DNA of 33,900 nucleotides from an uncultured Mucilaginibacter sp. (GTDB taxonomy: Bacteria > Bacteroidota > Bacteroidia > Sphingobacteriales > Sphingobacteriaceae), in NCBI RefSeq assembly GCF_946479965.1, contig NZ_CAMLHX010000045.1:1-33900 (forward strand), in the 5' to 3' direction. Under the pieces are notes generated by a model, which had not been told where the DNA came from, did no database searches, and worked only from the letters and a program-made list of their open reading frames with translations. Within the stretch, counting starts at the first letter, position 1. Every line of letters starts with the position of its first letter. The translations under genes were made by a program, and so were the position numbers. Positions 23,207-31,482 of the stretch are shown piece by piece.

Positions 23207-24805
23207 ATGTTTGATACAACCGAATTGAACGACAAGCTCGTATCTGAGCTGCGCGAAATTGCAAAAAGTTTAGGTATAGCCGATGCTGATGAGCTGAGGA
23301 AACCACAGTTAATATCGGGCATTGTTGAAATGCAACAGCTTATTGAAGCTGCTCGCTCTCAGCAAGCAACCGTTGAGAATAATTATACACCTGTAAATGC
23401 GCCAGTGGCCGAAGAGGCAGACGATAAGCCCCGTAAAAGAAGCCGCGTTATAAAAGGCACAAAGCCGCGTATTGAAGTGCCGTTAGACGATACTAATTTA
23501 TTTGACGTAGAGGATGACGCGCCTGCTGAAGATAATGAGCCGGAAGTTTTGCAAGAAGCAAGCCCTGCCGTGCAAGATTTTGAAACGGCTCCGCAAGCGC
23601 CTGAAGAAGCTGCTGATACACGTCCGCAGAAATTTGAGCGCCGGGTTAACAGCCAACAAAAGCAACAAGAGCCCGCCATAAACCTTGACTTTGATAATGT
23701 TATTGTCAACGAAGGTGTTTTAGAGATCATGCCTGATGGTTATGGTTTTCTGCGCTCTTCTGATTATAACTATTTAACATCTCCTGATGATATTTATGTA
23801 TCGCAATCGCAGATAAAGCTTTTTGGCCTAAAAACGGGCGACACAGTACGTGGCAGCATTCGCCCGCCAAAGGAAGGAGAGAAGTATTTTCCGTTGGTAA
23901 GAGTTGAGGCTATTAATGGCCGTATACCTGCCGAGGTACGTGATCGTGTTCCATTTGACCACTTAACACCACTTTTCCCATCAGAAAGGTTGAACTTATT
24001 TACTGATCCGGGTAACTATTCAACCCGTATTATGGATCTTTTCTCGCCGATAGGCAAGGGTCAGCGTGGATTAATTGTGGCGCAGCCTAAAACAGGTAAA
24101 ACTATGCTGTTGAAGGACGTAGCTAATTCCATTGCTAAAAACCATCCCGAAGTTTATCTAATCATCCTTTTGATAGATGAGCGCCCCGAGGAGGTAACTG
24201 ATATGGCACGCAGCGTACGCGCTGAGGTTGTATCATCAACATTTGATGAGCCTGCTGAGCGCCACGTAAAGATCGCCAATATAGTGCTTGAAAAGGCTAA
24301 GCGTATGGTTGAGTGCGGTCACGATGTGGTTATCCTACTTGATTCTATTACTCGTTTGGCTCGTGCTTACAATACTGTGGCTCCGGCATCAGGCAAAATA
24401 TTATCAGGTGGTGTTGATGCTAACGCCTTGCACAAACCAAAACGCTTTTTTGGCGCGGCACGTAACATTGAGGACGGTGGATCATTAACTATCATTGCAA
24501 CTGCTTTAACAGAAACGGGTTCAAAAATGGACGAGGTTATCTTTGAAGAATTTAAAGGTACCGGTAACATGGAGCTTCAACTGGATAGAAAATTATCTAA
24601 CAAACGTATTTTCCCTGCTATAGATATTACAGCATCAAGCACACGTAGAGACGATCTGCTGCTTGACCGTGAAAGCCTTCAGCGCATATGGATATTGCGT
24701 AATCACCTTGCAGACATGAACTCATTGGAAGCAATGGAGTTTCTGCAAAGTCAGATCAGAGGTACAAAAACTAACGAAGAATTCCTTATTTCTATGAATT
24801 CTTAA
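23207..24805 (+). CDS. rho: Transcription termination factor Rho
   Basis: A 532-residue hexameric RNA helicase that ends transcription. It has an N-terminal Rho_N/SAP-like helical domain (1-50), a long acidic, Pro/Ala/Glu-rich linker with a basic patch [15 protein letters not shown] (about 55-155), and an RNA-binding OB fold (about 165-235, [16 protein letters not shown]). The ATPase core has Walker A AQPKTGKT (292-299), [19 protein letters not shown] and [16 protein letters not shown], then the C-terminal [19 protein letters not shown]. The ATG at 23207 is preferred over an upstream in-frame TTG at 23147. The inserted linker makes it longer than E. coli Rho (419), as is usual in Bacteroidota. 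Confidence 0.97.
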   Translation: MFDTTELNDKLVSELREIAKSLGIADADELRKPQLISGIVEMQQLIEAARSQQATVENNYTPVNAPVAEEADDKPRKRSRVIKGTKPRIEVPLDDTNLFDVEDDAPAEDNEPEVLQEASPAVQDFETAPQAPEEAADTRPQKFERRVNSQQKQQEPAINLDFDNVIVNEGVLEIMPDGYGFLRSSDYNYLTSPDDIYVSQSQIKLFGLKTGDTVRGSIRPPKEGEKYFPLVRVEAINGRIPAEVRDRVPFDHLTPLFPSERLNLFTDPGNYSTRIMDLFSPIGKGQRGLIVAQPKTGKTMLLKDVANSIAKNHPEVYLIILLIDERPEEVTDMARSVRAEVVSSTFDEPAERHVKIANIVLEKAKRMVECGHDVVILLDSITRLARAYNTVAPASGKILSGGVDANALHKPKRFFGAARNIEDGGSLTIIATALTETGSKMDEVIFEEFKGTGNMELQLDRKLSNKRIFPAIDITASSTRRDDLLLDRESLQRIWILRNHLADMNSLEAMEFLQSQIRGTKTNEEFLISMNS

Positions 24806-24819
24806 TAATTTTGAAGACT

Positions 24820-24906
24820 AAGTGAGTAATTAATTAGGTTGATTAAGTGAGTGGTTTACACCAAATATAAACCCTAACTTAATCAATCATTCACTATTAA
24901 CTACTT
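24820..24906. repeat. Long AT-rich imperfect palindrome after rho
   Basis: Arms 24820-24858 and 24868-24906 pair over about 39 bases, sharing TTGATTAAGT and GGTTTA, around a 9-base loop. It lies between rho and pssA on the same strand. It is most likely a dispersed intergenic element, and it may also separate the two transcripts. Confidence 0.65.
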
Positions 24907-24964
24907 AACTTTAACACGCAATTATTAATTTATTTAAGGTAATAGCCATACCTTAGCAGCAGAA

Positions 24965-25687
24965 ATGAGGAAACGAGTTAGAAAGCACCTGCCCAATTTC
25001 ATCACCTGTGCAAACTTGTTCAGTGGTTGTGTGGGGATTGTTCTTGCCTTTCAGGGAGAAATGATCTTTGCGGCCTACGCATTGTTTTTAGCTGCCATAT
25101 TTGATTTTTTTGGCGGCTTTGCATCGAGGGTTTTACAGTCATTTTCAGGCATTGGTAAGGATCTTGATTCCCTTGCTGATATGGTAAGCTTTGGTGTTCT
25201 CCCTTCAGTAATACTTTATCAACTGTTTTTACAGGCTCCACAAATAGACAAAGTAAGTACCTATTTAAATTTTTCTGCGTTTCTGATCCCTGTATTTTCA
25301 GCGCTTCGGCTTGCAAAATTCAATACCGACACACGCCAGGCAGAAATATTTATTGGGTTACCTACACCGGCTAACGCTATTCTAATAGCTTCGTTCCCAC
25401 TTATTTTACAGCAATACCCATCCTTGTCGCGGTACATTCTTAATCCCTACGGTCTCACAGTATTTATTATCGTTATGTGCGCTTTGCTGGTTATGGAAAT
25501 GCCTTTGATGTCCCTTAAATTTAAGAACCGCGATTTCAACAGAAATATTTACCGTTATTTATTGCTGCTTTTTTCAGCAATACTGATACTATTTTTTAAA
25601 TTTGTAGCTGTTCCGGTGGTTATTTTTATCTATATCACCTTATCTATAATTCAATTTAAATTTGCAAATGATAAAGTTCCAGGCTGA
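24965..25687 (+). CDS. pssA: CDP-diacylglycerol-serine O-phosphatidyltransferase (motif altered)
   Basis: A 240-residue membrane enzyme with about seven or eight hydrophobic segments. It should make phosphatidylserine from CDP-diacylglycerol and serine on the way to phosphatidylethanolamine. The start LPNFITCANLFSGCVGIVLAFQG is typical. The CDP-alcohol phosphatidyltransferase motif Dx2DGx2ARx8Gx3Dx3D is recognisable at 47-72: D47, G51, R55, G64, D68 and D72 are kept with correct spacing. The second Asp is Gly (G50, codon GGC at 25112-25114) and the Ala is Ser (S54). That Asp binds catalytic metal in the family, so activity is in doubt unless the base is an error. The gene overlaps purS by 20 bases. 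Confidence 0.88.
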   Translation: MRKRVRKHLPNFITCANLFSGCVGIVLAFQGEMIFAAYALFLAAIFDFFGGFASRVLQSFSGIGKDLDSLADMVSFGVLPSVILYQLFLQAPQIDKVSTYLNFSAFLIPVFSALRLAKFNTDTRQAEIFIGLPTPANAILIASFPLILQQYPSLSRYILNPYGLTVFIIVMCALLVMEMPLMSLKFKNRDFNRNIYRYLLLLFSAILILFFKFVAVPVVIFIYITLSIIQFKFANDKVPG

Positions 25688-25922
25688 AATTGACGTAATG
25701 CCAAAAAAAGAAATTCTTGATCCGCAAGGAAAAGCGGTTACAGGAAGCATGAAAAATTTAGGTTTATCCGAAATTCAGAATGTACGTATTGGCAAGCATA
25801 TTTCATTGCTAATAGAAGCCGATAATGAGCAAGCTGCTCACGCTAAAGTAGATCAGGCTTGCAAGAGCTTGCTGGCAAATTTAATAATGGAAAGCTACAG
25901 CTTTAAATTAGAACAAGTTTAA
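25668..25922 (+). CDS. purS: Phosphoribosylformylglycinamidine synthase subunit PurS
   Basis: An 84-residue subunit of the three-part FGAM synthase (PurS-PurQ-PurL) of purine synthesis. It is recognised by MIKFQAEIDVMPKKEILDPQGKAVTGSMKNLGLSEIQNVRIGKHISLLIEA. The ATG at 25668 is used because the frame opens only six bases earlier, at a TTG. It overlaps the end of pssA by 20 bases, so the two are probably translated from one message. purQ and purL are not in the window. Its TAA stop shares bases with the stop of the convergent Hpt gene. Confidence 0.9.
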   Translation: MIKFQAEIDVMPKKEILDPQGKAVTGSMKNLGLSEIQNVRIGKHISLLIEADNEQAAHAKVDQACKSLLANLIMESYSFKLEQV

Positions 25923-26290
25923 GCTCCTCCGTCGGCTTTAATTTTATTCAGCTTTTCGGTGTTTTCGGCCACATTAGCTTTAACCTGATTAAATTGAGTT
26001 ATGACTTCGGCAGCGTTAGGCGCACCGCTTTTGCAGCTTAATTCAATTTCCTGAATAAGCGCCTGGCTGTTTAACATCCCAAAAAAACCAAGTGTAGATT
26101 TAAGCTTGTGCGCTGCAGAGGCGGCGGTTGGCCAGTCTTGTGCATTGATGGCGTCATCTATCTGTTGCAATGATTCCGGGGTTTGTTGCAAAAACATCTC
26201 TATAGAATCAACAATAAATTCGCTGCTGCCGTCCGCTATCTCTAGTAGCAAGGTCAGGTCAAGGTCGGGTCCGGATGGGATTTCTGCCAT
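25919..26290 (-). CDS. Stand-alone Hpt (histidine phosphotransfer) domain protein
   Basis: A 123-residue helical protein consisting of one Hpt domain. The phospho-acceptor is H61 in AASAAHKLKSTLGFFGM (56-72). Such proteins relay phosphate between hybrid kinases and response regulators. No kinase or regulator gene is adjacent, so partners are unknown. It lies 22 bases after folK on the same strand, probably in one transcript. Its stop overlaps the purS stop at the palindromic TTAA (25919-25922). Confidence 0.88.
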   Translation of the reverse strand: MAEIPSGPDLDLTLLLEIADGSSEFIVDSIEMFLQQTPESLQQIDDAINAQDWPTAASAAHKLKSTLGFFGMLNSQALIQEIELSCKSGAPNAAEVITQFNQVKANVAENTEKLNKIKADGGA

Positions 26291-26312
26291 ATAAAAGGTT
26301 AATAATTCAAAT

Positions 26313-26792
26313 TTATAATTTTTTTACTATCAAACTGTCTGTGAGTTCTTTTTTCAATTGCAACATTGATTTATGAAACTGCGGATGAACCAGATCCGGT
26401 GCTATCTCGGCAAGCGGCTCTAAAGTAAATCTCCTGTTATGCAGTTCGGGATGGGGTATTTGCAATCCATCTTGCTTTATTAGTTCTGAATTATAAAACA
26501 GAATATCAATATCAATTAACCTTGATCCCCACTTTTCGTCACGTTTGCGGCCCATATCCGCTTCTATTTCCAGTATTTGGTTAAGTACAATATTTGCCGG
26601 TAATCCGGTTTTTAAAAAAACAACCTGATTCAAATAGTCGGGTTCATCAGTTTTTCCCCATGATTGCGTCTCGTATATGGCTGATTCTTTTTGTATCCGC
26701 CCAACTCTTTTCGCTATTTCTCCTATAGCGGTTTGTAATAGCAATTTTCTATCCCCCAAATTACTTCCCAGTAATAAAAAAACGTCATTCAT
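26313..26792 (-). CDS. folK: 2-amino-4-hydroxy-6-hydroxymethyldihydropteridine diphosphokinase
   Basis: A 159-residue folate-pathway enzyme that pyrophosphorylates 6-hydroxymethyl-dihydropterin. Family signatures are VFLLLGSNLGDRKLLLQTAI (4-23), ESAIYETQSWG (36-46) and the ATP/metal motif RDEKWGSRLIDIDILFY (84-100, D94 and D96). IPHPELHNRRFTLEPLAEIAPDLVHP follows near the C-terminus. The length is typical. A perfect -7 element lies 9 bases upstream of the start codon, so the message may be nearly leaderless. Confidence 0.95.
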   Translation of the reverse strand: MNDVFLLLGSNLGDRKLLLQTAIGEIAKRVGRIQKESAIYETQSWGKTDEPDYLNQVVFLKTGLPANIVLNQILEIEADMGRKRDEKWGSRLIDIDILFYNSELIKQDGLQIPHPELHNRRFTLEPLAEIAPDLVHPQFHKSMLQLKKELTDSLIVKKL

Positions 26793-26800
26793 TGTTGTAA

Positions 26801-26808
26801 CAAATATA
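26801..26808 (-). promoter_or_regulatory. -7 element of folK
   Basis: On the minus strand this reads TATATTTG, a perfect TAnnTTTG match. No TTG lies 19 bases upstream. The predicted start is within a few bases of the folK ATG at 26792. Confidence 0.45.
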
Positions 26809-26851
26809 AGCGCCGCGGCTCTTAATAGTAATTTAATATGGTGCCTTTTAT

Positions 26852-26859
26852 TAAGTTTG
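26852..26859 (+). promoter_or_regulatory. -7 element of sppA
   Basis: TAAGTTTG is a perfect TAnnTTTG match 26 bases before the sppA start. The -33 side is AT-rich without a clean TTG. Confidence 0.45.
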
Positions 26860-26884
26860 CATAGATATATATTATTAATATTAA

Positions 26885-28651
26885 ATGAAGCAATTTTTCA
26901 AATTTGTATTAGCTACTATTCTTGGTATAATTTTATCCTTTGCAATTTTAGTTGTGTTTTTAATTGTGGTAATTGTCTCTGCAAGTGGCGATAAAGCAGC
27001 TGTCGTTGAAAATAATTCCATCCTTTACATATCATTAAAAAATTCTGTTGAAGAGCGCACCCCTGATAATCCCCTTGAAGGGTTTGACTTTTTAGGGCTG
27101 GGCGGCGATAAAAATATAGGTTTGAAAGATATACTTGCCAATATAAAAAAAGCCAAAACTGACGATAAAATAAAAGGAATTTTTCTGGATGAGAGCTATA
27201 TGCAATCAGGCCAGGCTACTACCGAGGAGATACGAAATGCCCTTATAGATTTTAAAAAATCGGGTAAATTCCTTATCGCTTACAGTGAGATCTATACTAA
27301 AGGTTTTTATTACCTCGCATCTGTAGCTGATAAAATTTATCTGAACCCGAAAGGTATGGTAGAGTTTGATGGTTTTAATTCAGATGTGACTTTCTATAAA
27401 GGTGCTCTTGATAAACTGGGTATAGAAGCTCAGGTGATTAAGGTAGGCACTTACAAAAGCGCTGTAGAGCCGTACATTCTTACAAAAATGAGCGATGCCA
27501 ACCGTTTACAGGTTACATCATATATTAATTCCTTATACGGTCATTATCTAACTGGTATTGCTAAAAGTCGAGGTATAAATAAAGACTCTCTATTGAAATA
27601 TGCGGATAATCTTTATATAAAGCAGCCGGAAGATGCATTAAAGTACAGATTGGTTGACGGTTTAAAATATAAAGACGAAATAATAAACGAGTTAAAAAAA
27701 CGTACCGGTGTTGGTGCAAAAAGCGATTTGAATACTGTTGATCTGGTTGATTATACCAATTCAGGAAGTGGAGACAAAGATGGCGAAGCATCAACTAACC
27801 GTATTGCTATGGTTTACGCATCGGGCGAAATAGCTGGCGGGGAGGGAAATGATACCAATATTGGCTCAGAAACATTGTCAAAGGCACTTAGAAAAGTGCG
27901 GTTGGATGATAAAGTAAAAGCAGTTGTGCTACGGGTAAACTCTCCGGGAGGAAGTTCTTTGGCTTCTGATGTAATTTGGCGTGAAGTGATGTTAACACGC
28001 AAGGTAAAACCTGTTATTGTTTCTATGGGTGATATGGCAGCATCAGGCGGTTACTACATTGCCTGCGCGGCCGATTCGATCTATGCCCAACCTAATACGG
28101 TAACTGGCTCCATTGGCATTTTCGCAATATTGCCCAATATGCAAAAACTGTTTAATGACAAACTGGGAATAACCTTTGATAACGTAAAAACAGGTAAATA
28201 TGCGGATATGGGATCGGTTGGCAGGCCGCTTACGGTAGAGGAACGGGCCATACTGCAATCACAAGTTAATAGGGGTTATTTTGATTTTACCAAAGCTGTA
28301 GCCGATGGCAGGCATAGAACACGTGAATACATTGACAGCATTGGTCAAGGGAGGGTATGGACAGGTGAGCAAGCAATAAAAATTGGTTTGGTTGACCGCT
28401 TAGGGAATATCAACGACGCGGTTAAATCTGCCGCAAAAATGGCTAAACTGAAAGATTACCGCGTTGTAGATTATCCTGCTCAAAAAAGTGTGTTAAAAAG
28501 CATTAGCTCAAATTTTATTGCAAATATTCGTGAAAGTATGGTTAAATCTGAATTGGGAGAACATTACAGTGTATACCAACAAGTAAAAGGACTTACCCGG
28601 ATTATGCGTGCACCCCAGGCGCGTATGTTTTATAATGTTGAGATAAAGTAG
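26885..28651 (+). CDS. sppA: Signal peptide peptidase SppA, 67K type
   Basis: A 588-residue membrane-bound serine protease that degrades cleaved signal peptides. One N-terminal membrane segment (about 5-32) precedes tandem ClpP-like domains. The Ser/Lys dyad is visible: K191 in VIKVGTYKSAVEPY (185-197) and S387 in MAASGGYYIACAADSIY (384-400). These match E. coli K209 and S409 in context. RVNSPGGSSLASDVIWREV (350-368) and VTGSIGIFAI (406-415) also fit. The long form with both domains is complete. It is divergent from folK. Confidence 0.95.
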   Translation: MKQFFKFVLATILGIILSFAILVVFLIVVIVSASGDKAAVVENNSILYISLKNSVEERTPDNPLEGFDFLGLGGDKNIGLKDILANIKKAKTDDKIKGIFLDESYMQSGQATTEEIRNALIDFKKSGKFLIAYSEIYTKGFYYLASVADKIYLNPKGMVEFDGFNSDVTFYKGALDKLGIEAQVIKVGTYKSAVEPYILTKMSDANRLQVTSYINSLYGHYLTGIAKSRGINKDSLLKYADNLYIKQPEDALKYRLVDGLKYKDEIINELKKRTGVGAKSDLNTVDLVDYTNSGSGDKDGEASTNRIAMVYASGEIAGGEGNDTNIGSETLSKALRKVRLDDKVKAVVLRVNSPGGSSLASDVIWREVMLTRKVKPVIVSMGDMAASGGYYIACAADSIYAQPNTVTGSIGIFAILPNMQKLFNDKLGITFDNVKTGKYADMGSVGRPLTVEERAILQSQVNRGYFDFTKAVADGRHRTREYIDSIGQGRVWTGEQAIKIGLVDRLGNINDAVKSAAKMAKLKDYRVVDYPAQKSVLKSISSNFIANIRESMVKSELGEHYSVYQQVKGLTRIMRAPQARMFYNVEIK

Positions 28652-28670
28652 TTTTGACTGGTTTTATGCG

Positions 28671-28709
28671 ATAGCAACAACAAACTTTTTCCGGAGTTGT
28701 TAATGCTAT
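28671..28709. terminator. Hairpin after sppA
   Basis: ATAGCA (28671-28676) pairs with TGCTAT (28704-28709), and inner ACAA/TTGT stretches extend the stem after a two-base mismatch. It lies 20 bases past the sppA stop and before the PolX-family gene. There is no strong T-run, so it is only a possible terminator. Confidence 0.35.
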
Positions 28710-28754
28710 GAACTAAGCGACAGCTTTTGTACTTTTACCACTCTCAGCTAAATT

Positions 28755-30449
28755 ATGGAAAACAAAGCCATTGCACGTAAACTCAGATTGCTTTCGCAAC
28801 TGATGGAGCTGCATGATATAAATCCCTTCAAAATAAAATCGATTGCTAACGCTGCCTTTAAAGTTGATAAACTTCCATTTAAACTTGCGGATAAAAATTA
28901 CGCCGAACTGGAAAAGATAGACGGAATAGGCAAAAGTCTGGCAGCTAAAATTGTTGAGCTGCTTGAAACAGGAACCATGGCCGAGATGGATCAACTAATA
29001 GAAAATACTCCTGTTGGCGTGGTTGAAATGATGGGCATAAAGGGAATTGGCCCCAAAAAAGTTGCCGTTATATGGCGTGAGATGGGCATTGAAACCGTAG
29101 GTGAACTATATTATGCCTGTAACGAAAACCGTCTTATTGAAGCGAAGGGCTTCGGTTTAAAAACACAAGAGGATATACTCAAAGTGATAGAGTTTGTGAT
29201 GGCAAGCCATGGCAAATTTTTATATGCACAGGTAGAGTCTGAAGCCAAAGAATTAATGGAAGAGCTAAAAAGTATTTTCGCTAACACATTAATAGAATTT
29301 GCTGGTGAGTACCGAAGAAAATGCGAGATTATTAATGAATTGGTCATCGTGCTTGGCACCCGCGACCCCGAGATGGCTGCAAATACACTTTTAACCTCAT
29401 CAGCATTGCAGAATATAGAGCAGGAGGATGATTGCATTGTTGCTGAAATGGCCAACGGTCTGAAAGTAAAAATACACTGTGTTGAAAGACGTTACTTTTT
29501 TAGAACGCTCTTCTTTAAAACTGGCGACGACGAGCATATTAATGCCGTTATGGCGCGCGAAACAGAGGAATCTGATCAGCCTGAAAGTGAATTATTGATT
29601 TATCAAAAAGCTGGTTTGGCTTATATTCAACCGGAGCTGCGCGAGGGAAACACATTTATTGAAAAGGCTGCCAATGACAAACTTCCGGTTTTGATAGGGT
29701 TTGCCGATCTTAAAGGATCTTTACATAATCACAGCACGTGGAGCGATGGAGTTAATACTATTGAAGAAATGGCCGCTTATTGCCGCCAGACCCTAAATCT
29801 GGAATATTTAGGTATATCAGATCATAGTAAGAGCGCTGTATATGCCAAGGGTTTAAGTATAGAACGGGTATTACAGCAGCACGAGGAAATAGATTATTTT
29901 AATAAAAGCCAAAGTGGATTCCATGTGTTCAAAGGTATTGAGTCGGATATTCTGGGCGATGGTTCTTTAGACTATCCCGAAGAAATATTAAAGCGCTTTG
30001 ATTTTATTGTAGCCTCTATCCACTCTAATTTAAAAATGGACGAGGATAAAGCTACCACCAGGTTAATTAAAGCAATAGAGAATCCGTACACGACCATATT
30101 GGGCCATCCAACTGGCAGGCTGTTGTTAAGTCGTAACGGTTATAAAATTGATTATAAAAAGGTAATTGATGCCTGTGCCGCCAATAATGTAGTGATTGAA
30201 GTTAATGCCAACCCGTTGCGCCTTGATCTTGACTGGCGCTGGCACCAATATGCTTTGGAGAAAGGGGTTTGGTTATCCATAAATCCGGATGCGCACCGCA
30301 ACGAAGGATTTCAGGATATGCACTATGGCGTGTTGGCCGCACGCAAAGGAGGTTTGTATAAAGAAAGATGTTTAAATGCGCTTTCGCTGTTAGAAATAAC
30401 CCGATTTTTTAAAACCAAAACATTAACTGAAAACGCGATAAATGCTTAA
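28755..30449 (+). CDS. PolX-family protein with degenerate polymerase site and intact PHP domain
   Basis: A 564-residue protein in PolX order: helix-hairpin-helix 8-kDa domain (about 1-75), second HhH (about 88-145, GIKGIGPKKVAVIW), Pol-beta palm (about 155-310), PHP domain (about 317-560). The palm motif that is GSFRRGAESSGDMD in human Pol beta reads G184-EYRRKCEIINEL-V197. The two catalytic Asp positions are E195 and V197, and no Asp is seen at the third. The PHP metal ligands all look present: H324, H326, D331, D356, E396, H423, H451, D512 and H514. Nuclease or phosphoesterase activity is therefore more likely than polymerisation. It overlaps rfaE1 by 8 bases. Confidence 0.87.
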   Translation: MENKAIARKLRLLSQLMELHDINPFKIKSIANAAFKVDKLPFKLADKNYAELEKIDGIGKSLAAKIVELLETGTMAEMDQLIENTPVGVVEMMGIKGIGPKKVAVIWREMGIETVGELYYACNENRLIEAKGFGLKTQEDILKVIEFVMASHGKFLYAQVESEAKELMEELKSIFANTLIEFAGEYRRKCEIINELVIVLGTRDPEMAANTLLTSSALQNIEQEDDCIVAEMANGLKVKIHCVERRYFFRTLFFKTGDDEHINAVMARETEESDQPESELLIYQKAGLAYIQPELREGNTFIEKAANDKLPVLIGFADLKGSLHNHSTWSDGVNTIEEMAAYCRQTLNLEYLGISDHSKSAVYAKGLSIERVLQQHEEIDYFNKSQSGFHVFKGIESDILGDGSLDYPEEILKRFDFIVASIHSNLKMDEDKATTRLIKAIENPYTTILGHPTGRLLLSRNGYKIDYKKVIDACAANNVVIEVNANPLRLDLDWRWHQYALEKGVWLSINPDAHRNEGFQDMHYGVLAARKGGLYKERCLNALSLLEITRFFKTKTLTENAINA

Positions 30450-31419
30450 GGATAAAGTGCTTTCTGTACGCGATAGCGGCATCAGACCATCTGTTTTAGT
30501 TATAGGCGACTTAATGGTTGACCATTATATATGGGGCGAAGCTACGCGGCTTTCGCCGGAGGCGCCCGTTCCGGTTGTAAAAGTAAAAAATGAAACAACC
30601 ACCTTGGGGGGGGCGGGCAACGTAACCCAAAACTTAGTTTCATTAGGCGCTAAGGTTGTCTTGGCAGGATTAATTGGAGATGACGCACCTGGTATTCAAT
30701 TAAAAGAGATATTGCTGGCAGAGAATGTTGTAACTGATTGTATAGTAACAGACAGTAACCGACCTACAACAGTAAAAACAAGAGTATTAGCTGGCAGCCA
30801 TCAATTGGTGAGGATAGACCGTGAAATTACTGATCAGGTTGATCTTGTCGTAGAAGATGATCTTTTAGAAAAGATTAGTAAAAGCATGGACGCTGCCGAT
30901 ATCATTATACTCTCCGATTATAACAAAGGATTATTCTCCCCGGTTTTTACGCAAAAATTGATAGAAGCGGCAAATCAAAAGCACAAAAAAGTAATTGTTG
31001 ATCCGAAGGGTCTAAACTATGCCAAGTATAAAGGGGCATATCTTATAAAACCTAATCGTAAGGAACTGGCAGAGGCAGCCAAAGTAGAAAAAATTAAGAA
31101 CATTAATGATCTTCAGGAAGCCGCAAAAACAATTTTCGCCCAAACTCAGACGGAGTATTTGGTGGTAACTTTATCCGAGGAGGGAATGGTTATTTTGAGC
31201 GAACAGGCGTACAAATCACTGCCAGTTAAGGCTACCAAGGTTTTTGATGTTACAGGGGCGGGGGATACTGTACTTGCTGCTATTGCTTTTTTTGTGGCTG
31301 TTGGCTTTAGCGTGGAAGAAGCGTGCGAAGTATCCAACCACGCAGCGGCTATTGTAATCAGACAGGTAGGAAGCGCTTCTGCAACTATTGACGAGATTTT
31401 AAACGATATGGCTAAATAG
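30442..31419 (+). CDS. rfaE1: D-glycero-beta-D-manno-heptose-7-phosphate kinase
   Basis: A 325-residue PfkB/ribokinase-fold enzyme that phosphorylates heptose 7-phosphate on the path to ADP-heptose for the LPS core. Motifs include VIGDLMVDHYIWGEATRLSPEAPVPVVKV (20-48), the LGGAGNVTQNLVSLGA loop (55-70), ILSDYNKGLFSP (156-167) and the PfkB signature DVTGAGDTVLAA (269-280) with base D275. It equals the first half of E. coli HldE; the second half is the separate gene rfaE2 nearby. Codons 55-58 contain eight consecutive G (30606-30613), unusual in this AT-rich DNA and a slippage risk. It starts inside the end of the PolX-family gene. Confidence 0.93.
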   Translation: MLKDKVLSVRDSGIRPSVLVIGDLMVDHYIWGEATRLSPEAPVPVVKVKNETTTLGGAGNVTQNLVSLGAKVVLAGLIGDDAPGIQLKEILLAENVVTDCIVTDSNRPTTVKTRVLAGSHQLVRIDREITDQVDLVVEDDLLEKISKSMDAADIIILSDYNKGLFSPVFTQKLIEAANQKHKKVIVDPKGLNYAKYKGAYLIKPNRKELAEAAKVEKIKNINDLQEAAKTIFAQTQTEYLVVTLSEEGMVILSEQAYKSLPVKATKVFDVTGAGDTVLAAIAFFVAVGFSVEEACEVSNHAAAIVIRQVGSASATIDEILNDMAK

Positions 31420-31459
31420 TATGCATATTACCTAGGCCATATACTATGTAATATGCATA
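31420..31459. repeat. Perfect 12-bp inverted repeat between rfaE1 and rfaE2
   Basis: TATGCATATTAC (31420-31431) and GTAATATGCATA (31448-31459) are exact inverses around 16 bases. The left arm begins at the base after the rfaE1 stop. It could be a weak terminator, an RNA-stability hairpin or a protein site, and sets the two halves of the pathway apart. Confidence 0.65.
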
Positions 31460-31482
31460 AGATCTTTATTAAACGGTTATAA

